64,000 nt of DNA, from contig NZ_LATD01000006.1 of the NCBI RefSeq assembly GCF_000981895.1, forward strand, positions 17,409-81,408. Direction: 5' to 3'. Source of the stretch: Streptomyces odonnellii (GTDB taxonomy: Bacteria; Actinomycetota; Actinomycetes; Streptomycetales; Streptomycetaceae). Both the position numbers and the translations under genes were made by a program. The notes beneath the pieces were generated by a model. It was not told the origin of the DNA, did not search any database, and was given only the letters and a program-made list of their open reading frames with translations. Shown piece by piece: positions 44,655 through 57,194 of the stretch (position 1 is its first letter; every line of letters starts with the position of its first letter).

Positions 44655-45164
44655 TCAGGCCGGGAGCACCACGACAAAGCGCTGGGGCTCTTCACCCTCG
44701 GATTCGCTGCGCAGTCCCGCGGCGGCGACCGCGTCATGCACGACCTTCCGCTCAAAGGGTGTCATGGGATTCAGCTTGACCGGCTCGCCGGTGCTCTTCA
44801 CCTCGTCCGCGGCCTTGGCCCCCAGCTCGGCCAGCTCGGTGCGCTTCTTGGCCCGGAACCCGGCGATGTCCAGCATCAGCCGGCTGCGGTCCCCGGTCTC
44901 CCGGTGCACCGCGAGCCTGGTCAGCTCCTGGAGCGCCTCCAGGACCTCGCCATCACGCCCCACCAGCTTCTGCAGATCCCGGGCACCGGAGTCACTGATG
45001 ATCGAGACCGCAGCTCGGTCGGCCTCGACGTCCATGTCGATATCGCCGTCAAGATCGGCGATATCGAGCAGACCTTCGAGGTAGTCGGCCGCGATCTCCC
45101 CTTCCTGCTCCAGGCGGGTCAGGGTGTCGCCCCCCTCGGCGGCGGAGATGGTGCCTTCCGTCAC
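44655..45164 (-). CDS. jag: Jag/KhpB-type KH-R3H RNA-binding protein
   Basis: A 169-aa protein with the KH-like part (SIISDSGARDLQKLVGRDGEVLEALQELTRLA, about 50-85) and the R3H domain (LNPMTPFERKVVHDAVAAA, about 130-150). It binds RNA in the cytoplasm and is always encoded next to yidC. The acidic N-terminus replaces the Jag_N domain found in firmicutes. Fourteen bases from yidC. Confidence 0.95.
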   Translation of the reverse strand: MTEGTISAAEGGDTLTRLEQEGEIAADYLEGLLDIADLDGDIDMDVEADRAAVSIISDSGARDLQKLVGRDGEVLEALQELTRLAVHRETGDRSRLMLDIAGFRAKKRTELAELGAKAADEVKSTGEPVKLNPMTPFERKVVHDAVAAAGLRSESEGEEPQRFVVVLPA

Positions 45165-45178
45165 GGATGGACTCCTTC

Positions 45179-46459
45179 TTACTTCTTGGACGGGTGCTTA
45201 GGCCGCTGCTGGCCCTTACGCTGCCCCGGCTTGGCTTGGCGTGCGGAACCGGCGGCGGGCTTGCCCGCCGGCTTGGACTTGGTGTCCTGCGGCTCGTCCT
45301 TCTTCTGCAGCGAAGTCTTCGCCACGTCGGCGGTCTCGGAGTCCTTGGCCTCGGCCGACTTGTCCGTACCCGGGTGGGCGGCAGCGGCGGCCTGCCGCTG
45401 CGCCTTGGTCTGGCGCTTCGGCTGCTGCCTGCGTGCGGCGGCGCCGGACTCGGCCTCGGCGGCGGTGGTCTCGCTCTTGTTCACCGTGCCGTCGGCCTGC
45501 GCGGCCAGGCCCGCCTTGGCCAGGCCCGTCACGAACTTGCGCTCGTTGTCATTGCGGTCGGGCCCCTTGGCCACGATCGCCTTGACGACATTGCGTTTAC
45601 GACGGGACCGGACCTCGCCATGGGCCGTGATGCTCTTCAGCAGACGCTCCAGGTAGTGGTCCTGCGCCTTGCTGCCCGGCGTCGGGTTCTGGTTGATCAC
45701 ATACATCTGCTGGCCCATGGTCCACACGTTGGTGGTCAGCCAGTAGACGAGAACACCGACGGGGAAGTTGATGCCGGTGACGGCGAAGATCAGCGGGAAG
45801 ATGTACATGAGCATCTTCTGCTGCTGCATGTACGGCGTCTTGACCGTCAGGTCGACGTTCTTGGTCATGAGCTGGCGCTGGGTGTAGAACTGCGACGCCG
45901 ACATCAGAACGATCATGATCGCGGTGACGACCCGTACATCGGTCAGCGAGGCGCTCAGGGACGCGACCTTGTCACTGCTGTCCGTGAACTTGGCGGCCAG
46001 CGGGGCACCGAAGATATGCGCCTGGCGCGCGCTGTCCAGCAGCGACTGGTTGATCACACCGATCGTCTTGCCGCTCGCGATGCTGGAGAGCACGTGGTAG
46101 AGCGCGAAGAAGAAGGGGGACTGCGCCAGAATGGGAAGACATGAGGAGAGCGGGTTGGTACCCGTCTCCTTGTACAGCTTCATCATCTCTTCGGACTGGC
46201 GCTGTTTGTCGTTTTTGTAGCGCTCCTGGATCGCCTTCATCTTGGGCTGGAGCACCTGCATATTCCGGGTCGACTTGATCTGCTTCACAAAGAGCGGAAT
46301 CAGACAGATCCGGATCAGCACCACCAGGGACACGATGGACAGTCCCCAGGCCCAGCCTGTGTCGGGGCCGAAGATCGTCCCGTACAGCGCGTGGAACTGG
46401 ACGATGACCCAGGAAACAGGTGTGGTGATAAAACTGAAGAGACTGGCAATCGTGTCCAC
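45179..46459 (-). CDS. yidC: Membrane protein insertase YidC
   Basis: A 426-aa insertase of the Oxa1/YidC family. The first hydrophobic helix is near residue 10-30, and the core of five helices spans about 30-270. [26 protein letters not shown] is the conserved second core segment. The long cytoplasmic tail (280-426) is rich in Lys, Ala and Gln, as in other Streptomyces. It inserts proteins alone or with Sec. Three bases separate it from yidD. Confidence 0.97.
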   Translation of the reverse strand: MDTIASLFSFITTPVSWVIVQFHALYGTIFGPDTGWAWGLSIVSLVVLIRICLIPLFVKQIKSTRNMQVLQPKMKAIQERYKNDKQRQSEEMMKLYKETGTNPLSSCLPILAQSPFFFALYHVLSSIASGKTIGVINQSLLDSARQAHIFGAPLAAKFTDSSDKVASLSASLTDVRVVTAIMIVLMSASQFYTQRQLMTKNVDLTVKTPYMQQQKMLMYIFPLIFAVTGINFPVGVLVYWLTTNVWTMGQQMYVINQNPTPGSKAQDHYLERLLKSITAHGEVRSRRKRNVVKAIVAKGPDRNDNERKFVTGLAKAGLAAQADGTVNKSETTAAEAESGAAARRQQPKRQTKAQRQAAAAAHPGTDKSAEAKDSETADVAKTSLQKKDEPQDTKSKPAGKPAAGSARQAKPGQRKGQQRPKHPSKK

Positions 46460-46462
46460 TAA

Positions 46463-46822
46463 TCAGGCTCCTTGAGCGTTGGGCGAGGTCTCTGCGGCTG
46501 GACTGGGAGTGTCGGGGGCCGATCCCCCTGAAGGCACGCCAGCGGCGGAGTGCCCGTCCTTACTGCCGCGCCACGCATTGCGCAGCAGTTCGTGCCACCG
46601 TGGGCGTTTGCGGGGTGGGACATGGTCCACACCGCCCGGCGACCACGGATTGCACCGCAGGATGCGCCAGGCGGTCAGCGCCGTTCCTTTCACCGCGCCA
46701 TGCCGGTCGATGGCCGTGTACCCGTAGTGCGAACACGACGGGTAGTACCGGCAGACGGGCCCGAGCAGGGGGCTGATCGTCCACTGGTACAGCTTGATCA
46801 GAGCCAGCAGCGGGTATTTCAT
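46463..46822 (-). CDS. yidD: Membrane protein insertion efficiency factor YidD
   Basis: A 119-aa protein. [21 protein letters not shown] is an amphipathic start, followed by [15 protein letters not shown] with the conserved cysteines, and GGVDHVPP. It assists YidC-dependent insertion. The last 40 residues are a Ser/Pro/Ala-rich tail. The ATG overlaps the rnpA stop (ATGA). Confidence 0.96.
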   Translation of the reverse strand: MKYPLLALIKLYQWTISPLLGPVCRYYPSCSHYGYTAIDRHGAVKGTALTAWRILRCNPWSPGGVDHVPPRKRPRWHELLRNAWRGSKDGHSAAGVPSGGSAPDTPSPAAETSPNAQGA

Positions 46823-47190
46823 CGCGCGCCCCCTCCCAGCAGCCGCCGGAGAGCGGCGTCCAGGTCTTGGGCCAGTTGTGCATGATCGGCGTCACCCGCT
46901 CCGGGCAGCGCCCGTACGACAACCAGGCTACCGGGGGGCAGCTCGGGCAGTCGTTCGCGTATGAGGTGACGGAGTCTGCGCTTCACCTTGTTACGGACGA
47001 CGGCGCCGCCCACGGCCTTGCTTACGACGAAACCCGCACGCGGCGGGGAGGCGCTCTCCCCAGGCGCGTGCGGGTCCATGGCACCGCTGCGTAGATGGAC
47101 GACAAGAAGCTGGCGTCCGGCCCGGCGTCCTCGGCGTACCGCGGCCGCGAACTCCTCGCGCCGCCTCAGCCGATTCTCGGTAGGCAGCAC
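46819..47190 (-). CDS. rnpA: Ribonuclease P protein component
   Basis: A 123-aa basic protein that assists the RNase P RNA in trimming tRNA 5' ends. It contains the conserved [16 protein letters not shown] motif (about 58-73) and [14 protein letters not shown] at the start. Located between rpmH (18 bases) and yidD (4-base overlap). Confidence 0.97.
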   Translation of the reverse strand: MLPTENRLRRREEFAAAVRRGRRAGRQLLVVHLRSGAMDPHAPGESASPPRAGFVVSKAVGGAVVRNKVKRRLRHLIRERLPELPPGSLVVVRALPGAGDADHAQLAQDLDAALRRLLGGGAR

Positions 47191-47208
47191 GTCATGACCT
47201 GGTGACGA

Positions 47209-47346
47209 TCAGGCGGACAGTCGGGCGCGACCCTTGCCACGGCGGGACGCGAGAATCGCGCGGCCGGCGCGGGTACGCATCCGCAGCCGGAAGCCGTGGG
47301 TCTTGGCGCGACGACGGTTGTTCGGCTGGAAGGTGCGCTTGCTCAC
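47209..47346 (-). CDS. rpmH: 50S ribosomal protein L34
   Basis: A 45-aa basic ribosomal protein. It starts [19 protein letters not shown] and continues [19 protein letters not shown], the full family signature. The GTG start is at 47346. First gene of the leftward rpmH-rnpA-yidD-yidC-jag run and divergent from dnaA. Confidence 0.98.
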   Translation of the reverse strand: MSKRTFQPNNRRRAKTHGFRLRMRTRAGRAILASRRGKGRARLSA

Positions 47347-47565
47347 TCGGGGGCTCCAGAAATGATTGTGTGATGGCGGGACATCGCCTGGCTGTCACCG
47401 TGCGCCCACGAGTAGCTCGCGTTCACGCCCGAGTGCACCGCTTCACAACCACAGATCGTGATCTTTGCCCATCGGAGGCAGGCGGCAGCAGCCATCGACA
47501 ACTCGACCTGGTCACGGTACGCGCGGCTACGCCATCCGGTCAAACCAGCACTGTGCCCGGCCCCA

Positions 47566-47586
47566 TTGTGCACAGGCTGTGGACAA
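47566..47586. promoter_or_regulatory. DnaA boxes in the dnaA promoter region
   Basis: TTGTGCACA (47566-47574, one mismatch) and TGTGGACAA (47578-47586, exact TTGTCCACA on the other strand), 120-140 bases upstream of the dnaA start. Paired boxes here are known to mediate DnaA autoregulation in Streptomyces. The rest of the 360-base rpmH-dnaA gap (47347-47706) has no gene and must hold both divergent promoters. Confidence 0.8.
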
Positions 47587-47706
47587 CAACTTGAACCACA
47601 TGGGTGCCCTGACTACCGTGGCGGGACTCCGGCTTCCTTTCCTGCCGGTCTTCCCATCCCGTCCCGAGAACCACATATTCGTGGGACCTGCGAGAGAGCG
47701 TGCCCT

Positions 47707-49467
47707 GTGGCTGACGTACCTGCCGATCTTGCCGCAGTGTGGCCACGAGTGCTGGAGCAGCTCCTCAGGGAGGGCCAGCAAGGCATCGAGCCCAAGGACA
47801 AGCAGTGGATCGAACGCTGCCAGCCGCTCGCGCTCGTGGCCGACACCGCGCTGCTGGCCGTCCCCAATGAATGGGGAAAGCGCGTCCTTGAGGGCCGGCT
47901 CGCCCCCCTCATCAGCGAAACACTGAGCCATGAGTGCGGCCGGCCCATCCGGATCGCCATCACCGTCGACGACTCCGCGGCGGATTCCGCGCCGCCGGCC
48001 CCCGCCGTACCGCAGCAGCACCGCTACCAGGGGCCGTCCCACGACGAGCAGCGGCAGAGCGACACGTACGACGGTTACGGCCCCCGGCCCTCGGACGACG
48101 GCATGCCTTCCGTACGCCCGGCCTACCCGGACTACCAGCAGCAGCGCCCCGACGCCGGCGCCTGGCCGCGTACCCAGGAGGACCTCTCCTGGCAGCAGCC
48201 CCGGCTCGGCGGCTACCAGGAGCACGACCCGTACGCCACCGTCCGCCCGCAGCAGCAGCACGACTACCGGCAGCCGCAGGGGCTCGACTCCTCGCCGTAC
48301 GAGCAGCGCCCCGACCGGCGCGACCTCCAGGAGCCGCCGGGTCCGCGGCACGGCGGCGCGCCCGGCGGTCCGCACAGCGGGGTGCCGGGACCGCTCGGCG
48401 CCCAGCCCGCTCCGGCGCCGGGGCCCGGCGAACCGCATCCGCGGCTCAACCCCAAGTACCTCTTCGACACCTTTGTGATCGGCGCTTCCAACCGCTTCGC
48501 GCACGCGGCGGCCGTCGCCGTCGCCGAGGCGCCCGCGAAGGCCTACAACCCGCTCTTCATCTACGGGGAGTCCGGGCTCGGCAAGACCCATCTGCTGCAC
48601 GCCATCGGGCACTACGCCCGCAGCCTCTATCCGGGCACGCGTGTCAGATATGTCAGCTCCGAGGAGTTCACGAACGAGTTCATCAACTCGATCCGTGACG
48701 GCAAGGGCGACACCTTCCGCAAGCGGTACCGCGATGTCGACATCCTTCTGGTCGACGACATCCAGTTCCTGGCGAGCAAGGAGTCGACGCAGGAGGAGTT
48801 CTTCCACACCTTCAACACGCTGCACAACGCCAACAAGCAGATCGTGCTGTCCTCGGACCGGCCGCCCAAGCAGCTCATCACGCTTGAGGACCGGCTGCGC
48901 AACCGCTTCGAGTGGGGGCTGACCACCGATGTCCAGCCGCCCGAGCTGGAGACGCGTATCGCGATCCTCCGTAAGAAGGCGGTACAGGAACAGCTCAACG
49001 CGCCCCCCGAGGTGCTGGAGTTCATCGCTTCCCGTATCTCCCGCAACATCCGCGAGCTGGAGGGCGCGCTGATCCGGGTCACCGCGTTCGCCTCGCTGAA
49101 CCGGCAGCCGGTGGACCTCGGGCTCACCGAGATCGTGCTCAAGGATCTGATCCCGGGCGGGGAGGACCTGGCCCCGGAGATCACCGCCGCCGCCATCATG
49201 GCCGCGACCGCGGACTACTTCGGTCTGACGGTGGAGGATCTCTGCGGCTCCTCGCGGAGCAGGGTGCTGGTGACGGCGCGCCAGATCGCGATGTATCTCT
49301 GCCGCGAGCTGACCGATCTCTCGCTGCCGAAGATCGGTGCGCAGTTCGGCGGCCGCGACCATACGACGGTGATGCACGCGGACCGGAAGATCCGCGCGCT
49401 GATGGCCGAGCGGCGCTCGATCTACAACCAGGTCACCGAACTGACGAACCGCATCAAGAACGGCTGA
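47707..49467 (+). CDS. dnaA: Chromosomal replication initiator DnaA
   Basis: A 586-aa initiator. Domain I is about residues 1-90. Domain II (about 95-240) is a very long Pro/Gln/Tyr-rich linker, a Streptomyces trait. AAA+ domain III has Walker [10 protein letters not shown] (about 287-295) and Walker [10 protein letters not shown] (about 347-355). Domain IV ends with [15 protein letters not shown], the box-recognition helix. It binds the boxes in the adjacent oriC to open DNA and load DnaB. GTG at 47707 is the family start; the frame is open further upstream but without domain I similarity. Confidence 0.98.
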   Translation: MADVPADLAAVWPRVLEQLLREGQQGIEPKDKQWIERCQPLALVADTALLAVPNEWGKRVLEGRLAPLISETLSHECGRPIRIAITVDDSAADSAPPAPAVPQQHRYQGPSHDEQRQSDTYDGYGPRPSDDGMPSVRPAYPDYQQQRPDAGAWPRTQEDLSWQQPRLGGYQEHDPYATVRPQQQHDYRQPQGLDSSPYEQRPDRRDLQEPPGPRHGGAPGGPHSGVPGPLGAQPAPAPGPGEPHPRLNPKYLFDTFVIGASNRFAHAAAVAVAEAPAKAYNPLFIYGESGLGKTHLLHAIGHYARSLYPGTRVRYVSSEEFTNEFINSIRDGKGDTFRKRYRDVDILLVDDIQFLASKESTQEEFFHTFNTLHNANKQIVLSSDRPPKQLITLEDRLRNRFEWGLTTDVQPPELETRIAILRKKAVQEQLNAPPEVLEFIASRISRNIRELEGALIRVTAFASLNRQPVDLGLTEIVLKDLIPGGEDLAPEITAAAIMAATADYFGLTVEDLCGSSRSRVLVTARQIAMYLCRELTDLSLPKIGAQFGGRDHTTVMHADRKIRALMAERRSIYNQVTELTNRIKNG

Positions 49468-49586
49468 GACAGACGGCAGTCGAGGCCGGACCGACGCGTC
49501 CGGCGAAGGGCTGACGCAGCCGGCTAAAGGCTGACGCGGCCGGCTGCCAAGGGCCGGCACAGCGGCGGCGCACGGACCGCTGGCGA

Positions 49587-49618
49587 GGGCGCCCGGGGAC
49601 ATCTCCCGGGCGCCCTTT
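49587..49618 (+). terminator. dnaA terminator
   Basis: Perfect 11-base arms GGGCGCCCGGG (49587-49597) and CCCGGGCGCCC (49605-49615) with a seven-base loop, followed by TTT, 120 bases after the dnaA stop. It keeps dnaA transcription out of oriC. Confidence 0.85.
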
Positions 49619-49747
49619 GCCGTACTCCGATGCCGTACTCCGAGCGGCTCAGCGGCCCCACCCGAGGCACGCCGGCGGGGCCGTCGCGCGTCGGCGCTGC
49701 CTCAGGGCCACCTCAGCTCCGTTCGAATACAGGGCAGGTCACGGGTG

Positions 49748-50309
49748 TTCTCCACAGATTGGGGAGAAATTTTCCGTCCACAGCCTGGGGACTGCGAAGT
49801 TGTCCAGATACTGTCCACAGGCTCGGCCGCCCGGGAACCATCGAGCCAGGTCAGCCCCCTGTGGAATTGTGCGTGACGCCGCTCCACAGCCTGTGGACAG
49901 AAAAATCTTCCACAGGACGGGCCCGAGGTTGTCCACCGGCAACCCACAGGCCGGCCCGCGTTGCCCACAACCTGTCCACACCCCTGTCCACTGTTCGGCA
50001 ACGAAACGCCCGGCGTCGCTGGATCGAGTGAAAGGCGTCACACCGGGAAGGCGGATTGGGCTGTGGGGAACCTGGGTAAAGCTGGGGACAGGACTGGGGA
50101 GAAACTCCTGTGGCCTGTGCATGGGCTGTGCACAACTTTTGGCTGTCCACAGAATCGTCGAGTTGTCCACGGCGCGGCCCACAGGGCCGGTGGATAAAAA
50201 ATCAGGTCTGACCTGCGCAAACGACGTTATCCACGGTTTCCACAGGCCCTACTACTACTCCCACTTAGAGTTAGCTCGGAATCCGTTTCGAAGCAGGGCC
50301 TGTGCACAA
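49748..50309. other. oriC: Chromosomal origin of replication (oriC) with a DnaA-box array
   Basis: The 989-base dnaA-dnaN gap has no gene but carries many DnaA-box-like 9-mers. Plus strand: 49748 TTCTCCACA, 49774 CCGTCCACA, 49800 TTGTCCAGA, 49811 CTGTCCACA, 49906 TCTTCCACA, 49929 TTGTCCACC, 49961 TTGCCCACA, 49972 CTGTCCACA, 49984 CTGTCCACT, 50143 CTGTCCACA, 50163 TTGTCCACG, 50227 TTATCCACG, 50236 GTTTCCACA. Minus strand: 49892, 50062, 50127, 50189, 50301. By eye none is the exact TTGTCCACA. An A/T-richer patch (50190-50230) and the 49900 poly-A run are possible unwinding sites. Streptomyces origins typically have about 19 boxes. Confidence 0.95.
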
Positions 50310-50456
50310 CTCGGCCTCGGAGCCTCCTCCGCCTCCGGCACCGACTTGACCCGCGACCGCACCGGCTGTCGGTGCCGTACGTCAGACTGGTCCCCGGCAT
50401 CACAGCCGACGACGAAGGCCAGCAGGGCGAGCCAGCAACAGCAGGAGGCGGTTCCG

Positions 50457-51587
50457 GTGAAGATCCGGGTGGAGCGCGATGTACTCGCGGAGGCGGTGGC
50501 CTGGGTGGCCCGCAGCCTTCCGGCCCGTCCGCCGGCGCCCGTCCTTGCGGGCCTTCTGCTGAGGGCCGAGGACGGCGCGCTCAGCTTCTCCAGCTTCGAC
50601 TACGAGGTCTCGGCACGGGTCTCGGTGGACGCCGAGGTGGAGGAGGACGGCACGGTCTTGGTCTCCGGCCGGCTCCTCGCCGACATCTGCCGCGCGCTCC
50701 CCAACCGCCCCGTGGAGATCTCCACCGACGGTGTACGGGCGACGGTCGTCTGCGGCTCCTCCCGCTTCACGCTCCACACGCTTCCCGTGGACGAGTACCC
50801 GGCGCTGCCGCAGATGCCGACGGCCACCGGCACCGTCCCCGGTGAGGTCTTCGCCTCCGCCGCCTCCCAGGTCGCCATCGCCGCGGGCCGCGACGACACG
50901 CTGCCGGTGCTCACGGGCGTACGGATCGAGATCGAGGGCGACACGGTCACCCTGGCCTCCACCGACCGCTACCGCTTCGCGGTCCGTGAGTTCCTCTGGA
51001 AGCCCGAGTCCCCCGACATCTCCGCGGTTGCCCTGGTGCCCGCCAAGACGCTGCTGGACACCGCCAAGGCGCTCACCAACGGCGACACGGTCACGCTGGC
51101 GCTCGCCGGGGCCGGTGCCGGTGAGGGGCTGATCGGTTTCGAGGGCGCCGGGCGGCGCACCACCACGCGGCTGCTCGAAGGCGATCTGCCGAAGTACCGC
51201 ACGCTGTTCCCCACCGAGTTCAACTCGGTCGCGGTGATCGAGACCGCTCCGTTCGTCGAAGCCGTCAAGCGCGTGGCCCTGGTCGCCGAGCGGAACACCC
51301 CGGTGCGGCTCAGCTTCGAGCAGGGCGTGCTCATCCTGGAGGCCGGTTCCAGCGACGACGCACAGGCTGTGGAGCGGGTCGACGCGCAGCTCGAGGGCGA
51401 CGACATCTCCATCGCCTTCAACCCGACCTTCCTGCTGGACGGTCTGAGCGCGATCGACTCCCCGGTGGCCCAGCTCTCCTTCACCACCTCCACCAAGCCG
51501 GCGCTCCTCAGCGGCAGGCCGGCCGTCGACGCGGAGGCGGACGAGGCGTACAAGTACCTGATCATGCCGGTACGCCTGAGCGGTTGA
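50457..51587 (+). CDS. dnaN: DNA polymerase III sliding clamp (beta subunit)
   Basis: A 376-aa clamp of normal length with three similar domains. MKIRVERDVLAEAVAWVARSLPARP opens it, and YKYLIMPVRLSG ends it with the typical PVRL peptide. It tethers polymerase to DNA. GTG at 50457 with AGGAGG upstream; the frame is open further left through oriC, but that part has no similarity. Followed by the gnd-type gene after 78 bases. Confidence 0.98.
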   Translation: MKIRVERDVLAEAVAWVARSLPARPPAPVLAGLLLRAEDGALSFSSFDYEVSARVSVDAEVEEDGTVLVSGRLLADICRALPNRPVEISTDGVRATVVCGSSRFTLHTLPVDEYPALPQMPTATGTVPGEVFASAASQVAIAAGRDDTLPVLTGVRIEIEGDTVTLASTDRYRFAVREFLWKPESPDISAVALVPAKTLLDTAKALTNGDTVTLALAGAGAGEGLIGFEGAGRRTTTRLLEGDLPKYRTLFPTEFNSVAVIETAPFVEAVKRVALVAERNTPVRLSFEQGVLILEAGSSDDAQAVERVDAQLEGDDISIAFNPTFLLDGLSAIDSPVAQLSFTTSTKPALLSGRPAVDAEADEAYKYLIMPVRLSG

Positions 51588-51665
51588 CCCCACAGGTGAG
51601 TGGCCGGGTCCGGGCGTAGGCTCGGATCCGGGTACGAAATCGCCTCAACGCTTAAGGAATGCCTG

Positions 51666-52553
51666 ATGGAGCTCGGTCTCATCGGTCTCGGCAAGATGGG
51701 CGGCAATATGCGCGAGCGCATCCGTCGCGCAGGCCACACCGTCATCGGATACGACCGCAATCCCGACCTCGCCGATGTGCACAGCCTCCAGGAGCTGGTC
51801 AGCAAACTGAAGGCGCCCCGGGCGATCTGGGTCATGGTCCCGGCCGGTGCCCCGACCCAGGCGACCATAGACGAGCTGGCGGCCCTGCTCTCGCACGGCG
51901 ATGTCGTGGTCGACGGCGGCAACTCCCGCTGGACGGACGACGAGAAGCACGCGGTGGAGCTGGGCATCAAGGGCATCGGCTTTGTCGACTGCGGTGTCTC
52001 CGGTGGTGTCTGGGGCCTGGAGAACGGCTACGCGCTGATGTACGGCGGCACTCCCGAGCATGTGGCGCAGGTGCAGCCGATCCTCGACGCGCTCAAGCCC
52101 GAGGGCGACTTCGGCGCCGTACACGCCGGCAAGGTCGGCGCGGGCCACTTCGCGAAGATGGTCCACAACGGCATCGAGTACGCCATGATGCAGGCCTACG
52201 CCGAGGGCTGGGAGCTGCTGGAGAAGGTCGATTCGGTCACCGATGTCCGGGAGGTCTTCCGCTCCTGGCAGGAGGGCACGGTCATCCGTTCCTGGCTGCT
52301 GGACCTCGCGGTCGACGCGCTGGACAAGGACGAGCACCTGGACCGGCTGCGGGGCTTCGCGCAGGACTCCGGCGAAGGCCGGTGGACGGTCGAGGCGGCG
52401 ATCGACCACGCGGTGCCGCTGCCCGCGATCACCGCGTCGCTGTTCGCGCGGTTCGCGTCCCGGCAGGACGATTCGCCGCAGATGAAGATGATCGCGGCGC
52501 TGCGCAACCAGTTCGGCGGGCACTCGGTCGAGACGAGCGAGCCGAACAAGTAG
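51666..52553 (+). CDS. Short-form 6-phosphogluconate dehydrogenase (decarboxylating)
   Basis: A 295-aa dehydrogenase, shorter than the 470-aa classical enzyme. The Rossmann motif GLIGLGKMGGNM is at residues 4-15, the substrate motif is GVSGGVWGLENGYALMYGG, and the catalytic Lys region is GAGHFAKMVHNGIEYAMMQAYAEG. It oxidises 6-phosphogluconate to ribulose 5-phosphate; the short form is usually NAD- or NADP-dependent in bacteria. Its place between dnaN and recF is normal for Streptomyces. ATG at 51666. Confidence 0.93.
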   Translation: MELGLIGLGKMGGNMRERIRRAGHTVIGYDRNPDLADVHSLQELVSKLKAPRAIWVMVPAGAPTQATIDELAALLSHGDVVVDGGNSRWTDDEKHAVELGIKGIGFVDCGVSGGVWGLENGYALMYGGTPEHVAQVQPILDALKPEGDFGAVHAGKVGAGHFAKMVHNGIEYAMMQAYAEGWELLEKVDSVTDVREVFRSWQEGTVIRSWLLDLAVDALDKDEHLDRLRGFAQDSGEGRWTVEAAIDHAVPLPAITASLFARFASRQDDSPQMKMIAALRNQFGGHSVETSEPNK

Positions 52554-52648
52554 CACGCGGAACGAACAAGCAGCACCTGGCACAAGAAACAGCGGAAACG
52601 ACGGACGAGTCGTAGAAGCAGAGCACCGGGGGAGGCCCACGCACACCC

Positions 52649-53866
52649 ATGCACGTCACGCATCTGTCGCTGGCCGACTTCCGCTCCTACGCCCGGGTCG
52701 AGGTCCCGCTCGACCCGGGCGTGACCGCTTTCGTGGGGGCGAACGGCCAGGGGAAGACCAATCTGGTCGAGGCGGTGGGCTATCTCGCGAGCCTCGGCAG
52801 CCACCGGGTGTCGTCGGACGCGCCGCTGGTACGGATGGGTGCGGACCGTGCGGTGATCAGGGCCGCGGTCACCCAGGGCGAGCGGTCCCAACTGGTCGAG
52901 CTCGAACTGAATCCCGGTCGCGCCAACCGGGCCCGTATCAACCGGTCCTCGCAGGTCAGACCGCGTGATGTGCTGGGGATCGTACGGTCCGTGCTGTTCG
53001 CGCCGGAGGATCTGGCGCTGGTGAAGGGCGATCCGGGCGAGCGCCGCCGGTTTCTGGACGAGCTGATCACGGCCCGTTCGCCCCGGATGGCGGGGGTGCG
53101 CTCGGACTACGACCGGGTGCTCAGGCAGCGCAACACCCTGCTGAAATCCGCGGCCATGGCGCGGCGGCACGGCGGGCGCGGCATGGATCTGTCGACGCTG
53201 GATGTGTGGGACCAGCATCTCGCGCGCGCGGGCGCGGAGTTGCTGGCGCAGCGGGTCGATCTGATCGCCACGCTCCAGCCGCTGACGGACAAGGCGTACG
53301 AGCAACTGGCGCCGGGGGGCGGCCCGGTGGCGCTGGAGTACCGTTCCTCCGCCCTGGACGCTTCCGCCTTGGACGCGTCCGCCCTCGCGGCCTCCGACAC
53401 CTCGGGCACCCCCGCCGACGGCCCCCGACCGGGCCCGGGCCCCGATGCTGCTCCGTCCGCCCATACCCGCGACGAGTTGTACGCCCAGCTTCTGGCCGCG
53501 CTGGCCGGGGTGCGCAAGCAGGAGATCGAGCGGGGCGTCACGCTGGTCGGTCCCCACCGTGACGATCTGCTGCTCAATCTGGGCCGGATGCCCGCGAAGG
53601 GTTACGCCAGCCACGGCGAGTCCTGGTCGTACGCGCTGGCGCTGCGGCTCGCTTCGTACGATCTGCTGCGCGCCGAGGGCAATGAGCCGGTGCTGGTACT
53701 GGACGACGTGTTCGCCGAGTTGGACGCGCGGCGCCGGGAGCGGCTCGCGGAACTGGTCGTTCCGGGCGAGCAGGTGCTGGTGACCGCGGCGGTGGACGAC
53801 GACGTTCCGGGGGTGCTGGCGGGGGCCAGATTCCTGGTGGCGGACGGGGCGGTGGAGCGCGTATGA
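52649..53866 (+). CDS. recF: DNA replication and repair protein RecF
   Basis: A 405-aa SMC-like ATPase. [21 protein letters not shown] is the start, [13 protein letters not shown] is Walker A (about 30-42), and the signature and Walker B come late ([35 protein letters not shown]). It loads RecA at gaps. A Pro/Ala/Asp-rich insertion at about 234-270 includes an ALDAS repeat and is longer than in E. coli RecF. Overlaps dciA by four bases. Confidence 0.97.
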   Translation: MHVTHLSLADFRSYARVEVPLDPGVTAFVGANGQGKTNLVEAVGYLASLGSHRVSSDAPLVRMGADRAVIRAAVTQGERSQLVELELNPGRANRARINRSSQVRPRDVLGIVRSVLFAPEDLALVKGDPGERRRFLDELITARSPRMAGVRSDYDRVLRQRNTLLKSAAMARRHGGRGMDLSTLDVWDQHLARAGAELLAQRVDLIATLQPLTDKAYEQLAPGGGPVALEYRSSALDASALDASALAASDTSGTPADGPRPGPGPDAAPSAHTRDELYAQLLAALAGVRKQEIERGVTLVGPHRDDLLLNLGRMPAKGYASHGESWSYALALRLASYDLLRAEGNEPVLVLDDVFAELDARRRERLAELVVPGEQVLVTAAVDDDVPGVLAGARFLVADGAVERV

Positions 53867-54456
53867 CCGACTTCGGAGGGCCGGGCTTCGGAGGAGCCGA
53901 GCAGCGGTCCGTGGAACCCGCCGGGGCGGCGGCGCGCCCGGCCGTCCCCGAGTCGTCGGGAGTGGATCTGGCGCGGGTCGCGCTGCGGGCCGCCAAGGAG
54001 CAGGCGCGCGCCCGGGGAGCCGCCGTACAGCAGAAGAAGCAGGCCAGACGGGGCGGCGGGCTCCGTTCGGGAGCCGGGGCCGACGGCCGCGATCCGCTGC
54101 CGCTCGGCGCGGCGATCAACCGGCTGATCACCGAGCGGGGCTGGGAGACACCGGCCGCTGTCGGCGGGGTGATGGGCCGCTGGCCGCAGATCGTCGGCGA
54201 GGACGTGGCGAAGCACTGTGTGCCGCAGCGGTACGACGACGGCAGGGACGAGCGGGTCCTGACGGTCCAGTGCGATTCGACGGCCTGGGCGACCCAGCTC
54301 CGGCTGCTGGCGCCCCGGCTGGTGGCCCGGCTGAACGAGGATCTGGGGCAGGGCACCGTACGGATGATCAAGGTGCTGGGGCCCGGCGGGCCGTCACAGC
54401 GGTACGGCCGGCTGCGCGCCCCCGGGAGCAAGGGCCCGGGCGACACCTACGGCTGA
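53863..54456 (+). CDS. dciA: DciA helicase operator (DUF721)
   Basis: A 197-aa protein. Residues about 95-175 are the DUF721 core ([26 protein letters not shown] ... [30 protein letters not shown]). DciA loads or activates DnaB in bacteria that lack DnaC. The N-terminal 80 residues are a charged disordered lead ([11 protein letters not shown]). The ATG overlaps recF (ATGA). Confidence 0.93.
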   Translation: MTDFGGPGFGGAEQRSVEPAGAAARPAVPESSGVDLARVALRAAKEQARARGAAVQQKKQARRGGGLRSGAGADGRDPLPLGAAINRLITERGWETPAAVGGVMGRWPQIVGEDVAKHCVPQRYDDGRDERVLTVQCDSTAWATQLRLLAPRLVARLNEDLGQGTVRMIKVLGPGGPSQRYGRLRAPGSKGPGDTYG

Positions 54457-57108
<2,652 letters not shown>

Positions 57109-57194
57109 GTCGGTCACCGCTGACGGATCCCAGCCGACGGATCCGAGATCTCAGCCGACGGATTCGAAAAGGCCGAAAGGAACACTGACCAGCA

